Positions 59,080 through 64,000 of a stretch of DNA of 64,000 nucleotides are shown one piece after another; positions within the stretch are counted from its first letter, which is position 1; each line of letters starts with the position of its first letter. The position numbers and the translations under genes were made by a program. This DNA is from Saliphagus infecundisoli (GTDB lineage: Archaea > Halobacteriota > Halobacteria > Halobacteriales > Natrialbaceae): positions 496,001 to 560,000 of the forward strand of contig NZ_JAIWHV010000001.1 of the NCBI RefSeq assembly GCF_020177375.1, written 5' to 3'. The notes under the pieces were generated by a model that was not told where the DNA came from, did not search any database, and worked only from the letters and a program-made list of their open reading frames with translations.

Positions 59080-60444
59080 ATGCGCCTCGTACAGATCCGG
59101 ATCGCAACGGAGGTGAAAGAACGCGTTCTCGACACGTTCGACGAGGAGAACATCGAGTACGTCATCGCCGATGAAGGCGGCGACGGCGACGGGGTTATCG
59201 CCTACTTCCCGCTTCCCGACGGTGCAGTCGAGAAGGTGTTAGACCGGCTCCGGCGGGACGGGCTCGACGAGGACGCGTTTACCGTCATCACCGACATCCA
59301 ATCGGCGACCACTCCGGCGTTCGACGAACTCGAGAGCCAGTACACCCAGGGACCCGACGACGAAGTCGGGCTCTCACACGCGACGTTGCGGACGAACGCG
59401 AGGGAAGTCACGCCCAGCCGGACGCTGTTCGTCACGTTCGCCGCGCTCAGCGCCATCGTCGCGGCCGCCGGACTCGTCCTCGATTCGGCCATCGTCATCG
59501 TCGGTGCGATGGTGATCTCGCCGTTCGCCGGGTCCTCCCTCTCGGCGAGCGTCGGAATGGTGATCGGGGACCACAGATCGGTCCTCGATAGCTTCAAATC
59601 CCAGCTCCTCGGTCTCGGCGTCGCGATCGGGAGTGCGACCGCTGCAGCGGCCGTCTTCAGATGGGGGTATCTCGTTCCGCCCCGACTCGCCATCGAGAAC
59701 ATCTCGCAGGTCAACGCCTTCTCGATCCCGATCGTGCTCACGTTCGTCATCGCGATCTTCGCCGGGGCCGCAGGCGCGCTCGCGCTCGCGACCGATCTCG
59801 ACGTCTCGCTCGCCGGCGTCGCGGTCGCCGCGGCGATCGTTCCGGCTGCTGCGGCCATCGGGCTCGGTATCGTCTGGGCGAAACCGTCGCTCGCGGTCGG
59901 TGCACTCGTCCTCCTGGTGATGAACGTTCTCCTGATCAACGTCTCCGCGTTCGTCGCCCTCACCCTGTTCGGCTATCGCTCGTCCTCCTCGAGCCGGCTC
60001 CGGGATCACCTCCGATTCGATCTCCGGTCGACCGCATACGCGATTCTGGCTGGCGTCGTTCTCGTCGTTCTCGTCGCGTCGGTCGTGAGCACGATCCAGT
60101 ACCTGATCCTCGTCGAGACTGTCAACCACAACGTCGACGACGTGCTCACCGAGGAGGAGTATCGCCACCTCGAGCTCATCGACGTCCAGACCGATTACAG
60201 CGGGGACTCCCTCTACCCCCGGAACAGCGAGGGCACCGATAGCGTCACCGTCGTCGTCGGCCACCGGACGACCGGGGAGAACCCACAGCTCTCGGCGGCA
60301 CTACAGCGCCGAATCACGGCGGACACGCCGGGAACGGTCTCCGTACGCGTTCAGTTCGTGAACTACCAGGTAACGAACTCGAGTTCCGAGCGCGGATCGG
60401 ATCGACGCTTATCCGGACACCGCATCACCGCTCGAGCCGCGTGA
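59080..60444 (+). CDS. DUF389/TIGR00341 family membrane protein
   Basis: In this 454-residue protein a soluble N-terminal domain (1-115; MRLVQIRIATEVKERVLDTF) is followed by several membrane helices. The family signature IVIVGAMVISPFAGSSLSAS lies near residue 147 and DVSLAGVAVAAAIVPAAAAI near 242. A soluble C-terminal domain (about 340-454) follows. The function is not established. The ATG at 59080 is preferred over one 18 bases upstream because a GGAGG Shine-Dalgarno-like sequence (59071-59075) precedes it at good spacing. That makes it a leadered gene, unlike most here. Confidence 0.9.
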   Translation: MRLVQIRIATEVKERVLDTFDEENIEYVIADEGGDGDGVIAYFPLPDGAVEKVLDRLRRDGLDEDAFTVITDIQSATTPAFDELESQYTQGPDDEVGLSHATLRTNAREVTPSRTLFVTFAALSAIVAAAGLVLDSAIVIVGAMVISPFAGSSLSASVGMVIGDHRSVLDSFKSQLLGLGVAIGSATAAAAVFRWGYLVPPRLAIENISQVNAFSIPIVLTFVIAIFAGAAGALALATDLDVSLAGVAVAAAIVPAAAAIGLGIVWAKPSLAVGALVLLVMNVLLINVSAFVALTLFGYRSSSSSRLRDHLRFDLRSTAYAILAGVVLVVLVASVVSTIQYLILVETVNHNVDDVLTEEEYRHLELIDVQTDYSGDSLYPRNSEGTDSVTVVVGHRTTGENPQLSAALQRRITADTPGTVSVRVQFVNYQVTNSSSERGSDRRLSGHRITARAA

Positions 60445-60576
60445 GTTCCCGATCACGCCCCAACCGGGTTCGTCGGCCGCGACCGTCGTCGTGGCCACGA
60501 ACGCTCGGCTCTCCGCGAGGGGTCCCCGCTGACGAAGGCCGGAGCTACTAACGACGGGGCTCCCGACCAACACCCG

Positions 60577-60753
60577 ATGACCGGCGGGGGAGACGACGAT
60601 GTTCCGGCGTCACAACCCGATCCGACGATCGGCGAAGATGGCCGCCTCGAGGCGCTCGCCCAGTGGGTCTACCTCCATGGCTCCCGGGGCGTCCTCTCGG
60701 CGCTGTTGCTCGGCGTCGTCTTCGTCGCCTGCCCACCGGGATCTGCGCCATAA
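60577..60753 (+). CDS. Possible 58-residue single-helix protein
   Basis: This small frame starts with ATG and encodes an acidic N-terminus (MTGGGDDDVPASQPDPTIGE), then LEALAQWVYLHGSRG and one hydrophobic stretch, VLSALLLGVVFVA. It ends shortly after with CPPGSAP. It may be a real small membrane protein or the broken start of a longer one; the frames that follow do not continue the hydrophobic pattern. The flanking stretches 60445-60576 and 60754-60848 show nothing else clear. Confidence 0.4.
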   Translation: MTGGGDDDVPASQPDPTIGEDGRLEALAQWVYLHGSRGVLSALLLGVVFVACPPGSAP

Positions 60754-60848
60754 CCCCGGCGGTTCGGGGATCGAGTTCCCGACTCCTCCCGTACCGACCG
60801 TCACGAGCCGGGAGCGCGACCGTCTCGAATCGGGTACGGCCGCCGGAC

Positions 60849-61241
60849 TCACCGCGAGGGGCCGACGATCGTTACCGGCACCGGCGAGCCACGGGCGACC
60901 GCCTCGGCGACGCTCCCGAGCAGCATCCGAGAAACCCCGGATCGGCCCGCGCTCCCGATCACGATCTCGTCCATCTCCTCGGCGGCGGCGACGATCGTTT
61001 CGGCGGGCGTTCCCGAAGCGACGCGGGTCCCGATCTCGGTTCCGTGGTCGGCGGCGAGATCCGCGATCGGTTCGAAGAACTCGGGGTCGCCGTCGGCGCG
61101 TTCGCCCCCGTAGTGGGCCTCGAGTTCGTCGACGACGTGGATCGCCGTCAGTTCGGCGTCGGGAAAGACCTCGAAGGCGTATTCGACGGCGGCGATCGAG
61201 GGCTCGGAGCCGTCGACCGCGAGGAGGATCCGGCGAGTCAT
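60849..61241 (-). CDS. Universal stress protein, UspA-like
   Basis: The 130-residue single-domain USP has the start MTRRILLAVDGSEPSIAAVE and the nucleotide-binding pattern in IVIGSAGRSGVSRMLLGSVA near residue 97. It is probably an ATP-binding homodimer. It is related to the USP at 48825, sharing the SPVPVTIV end. An ATTTTAG box gives a leaderless start, divergent from the proline dehydrogenase gene. Confidence 0.93.
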   Translation of the reverse strand: MTRRILLAVDGSEPSIAAVEYAFEVFPDAELTAIHVVDELEAHYGGERADGDPEFFEPIADLAADHGTEIGTRVASGTPAETIVAAAEEMDEIVIGSAGRSGVSRMLLGSVAEAVARGSPVPVTIVGPSR

Positions 61242-61265
61242 GGGCGGCGATAGGGTCCACTCCGG

Positions 61266-61272
61266 CTAAAAT
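61266..61272 (-). promoter_or_regulatory. TATA box for the USP gene at 60849
   Basis: Read leftward it is ATTTTAG, 25-31 bp before the ATG at 61241. Confidence 0.45.
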
Positions 61273-61309
61273 CCCGGGTCCGGCGACGGCGGCCCGATCC
61301 GACAACGCC

Positions 61310-61317
61310 CTTATAAC
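61310..61317 (+). promoter_or_regulatory. TATA box for proline dehydrogenase
   Basis: CTTATAAC lies 21-28 bp before the ATG at 61338. Confidence 0.5.
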
Positions 61318-61337
61318 AGGCGTCCGAACGCTCCGGT

Positions 61338-62174
61338 ATGCTCCCGCCGATCGCGAGCCGGTTCGTCGCCGGCGAGTCGCCCGCGACCGCGCTCCAACGG
61401 ACCCGCGAGCTAAACGACCGGGACGTCGGCGCCATCCTGAACCGCCTCGGGGAACACTACGACGAGCCCGAACCCGCGGCGGAAGACGCCGCGGCCTACC
61501 GCCGGCTCGTCGGCGACATCGCCGACGGCGGCCTCGACGCCTGCATCTCGATCAAGCCCTCACAGCTCGGTCTCGATCTCGGGGAATCGCTCTTTCGAAC
61601 CCATCTCGAGGACGTCGTCGCCCGCGCCGCCGATCGGGGCGTCTTCGTCTGGATCGACATGGAGGATCACACGACGACCGACGCGACGCTCGACGCCTTC
61701 GAGGACCTCGCGCGCGAACACGACGGCGGGGTCGGCGTCTGCGTCCAGGCGAACCTCCGGCGGACCCGCGAGGACGTCGAACGCCTCGCGGGGGTTCCGG
61801 GGAAGGTCCGGTTCGTCAAGGGTGCCTACGATGAACCCGCCGAGATCGCCTACACCGACGGCGAGGCGATCGACCGATCGTACGAGGAACTGCTCTCGTA
61901 CGCGTTCGAGCAGTACGAGGGGGGGATCGCCGTCGGCAGCCACGACCCCGCGATGATCGAGCACGCGACCGATCTCCACGCAACCCACGGCACGCCCTTC
62001 GAGATCCAGATGCTGATGGGCGTCCGCGAGGAGGCCCAGTACGACCTCGCCGCCGACTACCCCGTCTACCAGTACGTCCCTTACGGCGACCGGTGGCTCT
62101 CCTATTTCTACCGGCGGCTTGCCGAGAAGACGGGGAACCTCCGCTTTGCCCTGCGGGCGATCCTCGGCCGGTAG
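61338..62174 (+). CDS. Proline dehydrogenase
   Basis: This flavoenzyme oxidises proline to pyrroline-5-carboxylate. The 278-residue monofunctional type has the FAD/substrate TIM-barrel pieces DACISIKPSQLGLDLGES near residue 67, VFVWIDMEDHTTTDATLDAF near 103, GKVRFVKGAYDEPAEIAY near 156 and the active-site end YVPYGDRWLSYFYRRLAEKT near 248. The last of these carries the paired Arg residues that hold proline. No P5C dehydrogenase gene is adjacent, so the second step is encoded elsewhere. It has its own leaderless promoter. Confidence 0.93.
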   Translation: MLPPIASRFVAGESPATALQRTRELNDRDVGAILNRLGEHYDEPEPAAEDAAAYRRLVGDIADGGLDACISIKPSQLGLDLGESLFRTHLEDVVARAADRGVFVWIDMEDHTTTDATLDAFEDLAREHDGGVGVCVQANLRRTREDVERLAGVPGKVRFVKGAYDEPAEIAYTDGEAIDRSYEELLSYAFEQYEGGIAVGSHDPAMIEHATDLHATHGTPFEIQMLMGVREEAQYDLAADYPVYQYVPYGDRWLSYFYRRLAEKTGNLRFALRAILGR

Positions 62175-62185
62175 AAGGGAAGCGC

Positions 62186-62192
62186 TCATAAT
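62186..62192 (+). promoter_or_regulatory. TATA-like box for the DUF502 gene
   Basis: TCATAAT lies 27-33 bp before the ATG at 62219. Confidence 0.45.
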
Positions 62193-62218
62193 CCCGTGGC
62201 GTGAGGCTGACGACATAG

Positions 62219-62992
62219 ATGTCCTCGTGGAAGCGGGATTTCGCGAGCGGGCTCGTCGTTCTCGGCCCGATCCTCGTCTCGCTGTACCTCCTCTTCTGGC
62301 TCTACGGCTTCGTCGCCGGCTTCACGCCCGCGGTCATCCTCGATGCCGAGGCCCTCCAGTGGTTGGTCCCCGGCAGCGGCGACCAGGCGGCCCAGACCCG
62401 CCGACAGCTCGCCCAGTTCGTCCGGGTCACGACGGTTCTCGTCGTCTTCGCCGCGCTCACGCTCTCGATCGGCTACCTGATGCGGACGACCGTCGGCGGG
62501 CTGGCCGAGCGGATGGTCGACGACGTCGCAAACCGGGTGCCGGGGCTGCGGGTCGTCTACAACGCCTCGAAGATGGCCGCCGAGACCGCCTTCGGCGAAC
62601 AGGACTCGCTGCAGGAACCGGTCAAGCTCGAGGTCTGGGAGGGGCTGCGGATGACCGCCTTCCGGACGGGAAAGACGACCGACGACGACCGCGAAGTGCT
62701 CTTCCTGCCGACCTCGCCGAACATCACCACTGGCTACGTCATCGAGGTCGAGCCCGACCGACTCATGGAGATCGACGAGGACGTCGAGGACGCGCTCACC
62801 CGGATCCTCTCGGCGGGCTTCGGCGACGCCGACAGACACGGCGGGATGGACGCCGGCGTCCCGATCGACGTCGTCGACGACCGGGAGTCGGCCGCGGCCG
62901 TCGCCGACGGCGCGGTACGCGAGGGAACGATCGACGCCGGCGAGAGCACCGATCCCGGCGACGACGGAGGCGGAGGCAGCACCCGAACGTGA
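62219..62992 (+). CDS. DUF502 family membrane protein
   Basis: The 257-residue protein has two membrane helices (residues 8-30 and 68-92). The DUF502 core LVVLGPILVSLYLLFWLY, then VPGLRVVYNASKMAAETAFG near 117, GKTTDDDREVLFLPTSPNIT near 160 and TGYVIEVEPDRLMEID follow. The C-terminal 50 residues are an acidic Gly-rich tail typical of haloarchaea. The function is unknown in general. It is convergent with ilvE (gap 12 bp). Confidence 0.9.
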   Translation: MSSWKRDFASGLVVLGPILVSLYLLFWLYGFVAGFTPAVILDAEALQWLVPGSGDQAAQTRRQLAQFVRVTTVLVVFAALTLSIGYLMRTTVGGLAERMVDDVANRVPGLRVVYNASKMAAETAFGEQDSLQEPVKLEVWEGLRMTAFRTGKTTDDDREVLFLPTSPNITTGYVIEVEPDRLMEIDEDVEDALTRILSAGFGDADRHGGMDAGVPIDVVDDRESAAAVADGAVREGTIDAGESTDPGDDGGGGSTRT

Positions 62993-63004
62993 CGGCCGGT
63001 CGTC

Positions 63005-63934
63005 TCAGACGTACGTGAACCAGTCGTCGTACCCCTCGGCCTCGCCCTCGACGATCTCGAAGAACCGCTGCTGGATCTCCTCGGTGACCGGGCCGCGGGT
63101 ACCCTCGCCGATGACGACGTTGTCGACCTTCCGGATCGGGGTGACCTCCGCCGCCGAACCCGTAAAGAAGAGTTCGTCGGCGGTGTTGAGCTCGCCCCGC
63201 GAGAGCGAGGCGGTGTCGGAGACGGTGTACCCCAGCTCGCGGGCGATTTCGATCACCGAATCGCGGGTGATGCCGTCGAGGATCGACTCCGAGAGCCCGG
63301 GGGTGTAGATGGTGTCGTCGCGGACGAGAAAGAGGTTCTCGCCGGGGCCTTCCGCGACGTTGCCCTCCTTGTTGAGCACGATCGCCTCGGCGTAGCCGTT
63401 CCGGCGGGCCTCCTCGCCCGCGAGCATGCTGTTGACGTAGAGGCCGGTGGTCTTGGCGTTCGTCGGGATCTGGCTCGAGGCGTGTTTGCGCCAGGATGAG
63501 ACCATCACCTCGATCCCCTCCTCCAACGCCTCCTCGCCGAGGTAGGCGCCCCAGGGCCAGACCGCGATCGCGGTCCGGGTCGGGCAGTCGCCCGGGCTCA
63601 CACCCAGGCTCTCGTAGCCGTAGAAGGCGATCGGGCGGACGTAACAGGATGCGAGGTCCTGGCGCTCGATGAGTTCGGTCGTGGCCTCGGTGAGTTCCTC
63701 GAGGTCGTGATCGATCTCCATCTCGTAGGGTTTGGCCGACTGGAACAGCCGTTCTATATGCTCTTCCCACCGGAAGAGCGCGGGGCCGTCGGCGGTGTCG
63801 TAACAGCGCGCGCCCTCGAAGACCCCCGTGCCGTAGTGGAGCCCGTGGGTGAGGACGTGGATTTGGGCCTCGTCCCAGGGCACGAACTCGCCGTCCATCC
63901 AGATCGTGTCGACGTCCATCTCCTCGAATCCCAT
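63005..63934 (-). CDS. ilvE: Branched-chain amino-acid aminotransferase
   Basis: This PLP-dependent class IV aminotransferase acts on Val, Leu and Ile. The 309-residue product has FVPWDEAQIHVLTHGLHYGT near residue 17, GVFEGARCYDT near 39, YVRPIAFYGYESLGV near 98 and the catalytic-Lys region QIPTNAKTTGLYVNSMLAGE near 153. EGPGENLFLVRDDTIYTP near 195 and DELFFTGSAAEVTPIRKVDN near 252 follow. All family landmarks are present and the length is usual. A TATA box precedes it at leaderless distance, close to the window end. Confidence 0.96.
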   Translation of the reverse strand: MGFEEMDVDTIWMDGEFVPWDEAQIHVLTHGLHYGTGVFEGARCYDTADGPALFRWEEHIERLFQSAKPYEMEIDHDLEELTEATTELIERQDLASCYVRPIAFYGYESLGVSPGDCPTRTAIAVWPWGAYLGEEALEEGIEVMVSSWRKHASSQIPTNAKTTGLYVNSMLAGEEARRNGYAEAIVLNKEGNVAEGPGENLFLVRDDTIYTPGLSESILDGITRDSVIEIARELGYTVSDTASLSRGELNTADELFFTGSAAEVTPIRKVDNVVIGEGTRGPVTEEIQQRFFEIVEGEAEGYDDWFTYV

Positions 63935-63957
63935 GCTCTAACGGTTCGGGGAGGTCC

Positions 63958-63967
63958 TCTTTATGAT
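63958..63967 (-). promoter_or_regulatory. TATA box for ilvE
   Basis: Read leftward it is ATCATAAAGA, 24-33 bp before the ATG at 63934. Confidence 0.5.
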
Positions 63968-64000
63968 TGCGGGACCGGTCCCCGTGGAGGTCGCTACGGA

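Noticed and set aside
1-64000. CRISPR array, insertion sequence or prophage
   Set aside because: No regularly spaced repeats, transposase, integrase or phage structural genes were seen; the only dispersed repeat is the 76-78 bp element.

Overview
The window is a piece of a haloarchaeal chromosome (class Halobacteria). The evidence is a high GC content, strongly acidic predicted proteins, many genes with a TATA-like box 24-33 bp before the start codon (typical of leaderless transcripts), and several families I recognise only from haloarchaea (DUF5815, DUF6149 and DUF5804 types; CdrL/CdrS/FtsZ2; the bacterial-type ThrRS that haloarchaea use). The genus cannot be read from the sequence. No insertion sequence, integrase, CRISPR array, rRNA or replication origin is visible. 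The only RNA gene I can support is tRNA-Tyr(GTA).

Layout. 1-4480: 3'-truncated carB and three small haloarchaeal genes. 4560-5660: a low-GC island with a lipoprotein. 5655-16682: housekeeping and accessory metabolism (flavin oxidoreductases, AKR, SDR, MFS, an M23-like peptidase, an HTH regulator, homoserine kinase). 16814-25328: amino-acid permease fused to USP domains, PdxS, ThiI and a cysteine-synthase-like enzyme. 25450-28028: two thioredoxin-fold genes. 28252-31653: tRNA-Tyr followed by the cell-division locus cdrL - cdrS - ftsZ2, with ncsA convergent behind it. 31696-38908: mixed genes including endonuclease IV, a lipoate ligase and the RIO2 kinase. 38993-48009: an unusual accessory cluster. 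48164-64000: L15e, USPs, ThrRS, PyrE, CDP-archaeol synthase, a set of membrane and stress genes, proline dehydrogenase and IlvE.

The best candidate for an undescribed system is 38993-48009. A leftward set (alkaline-phosphatase-superfamily protein, zinc-ligand-free MDR dehydrogenase, a PTPS/QueD-like protein with altered catalytic residues, a GT4 glycosyltransferase and a SAM methyltransferase) lies head-to-head with a rightward set (a Gfo/Idh/MocA-AKR fusion, a small membrane protein, a CDP-alcohol phosphatidyltransferase, a YdjM-like membrane protein and a PAP2 phosphatase). The last three coupled leftward genes overlap by 4 bp each. I infer a pathway that builds a modified, glycosylated and methylated head group and attaches it to an archaeal lipid. 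CDP-archaeol synthase (CarS) is encoded about 8 kb away and could supply the lipid donor.

Non-coding signals of note are: (i) a 76-78 bp inverted-repeat element present twice (7636-7711 and 41457-41534), each copy directly after a gene's stop codon and about 80% identical; (ii) a cluster of GTAAGAC/GTCTTAC heptamers in the cdrS-ftsZ2 promoter with exact 65-bp spacing; (iii) two palindromes just before an HTH regulator gene; (iv) nested inverted repeats behind pdxS; (v) five convergent gene pairs whose stop codons share a 4-bp sequence.
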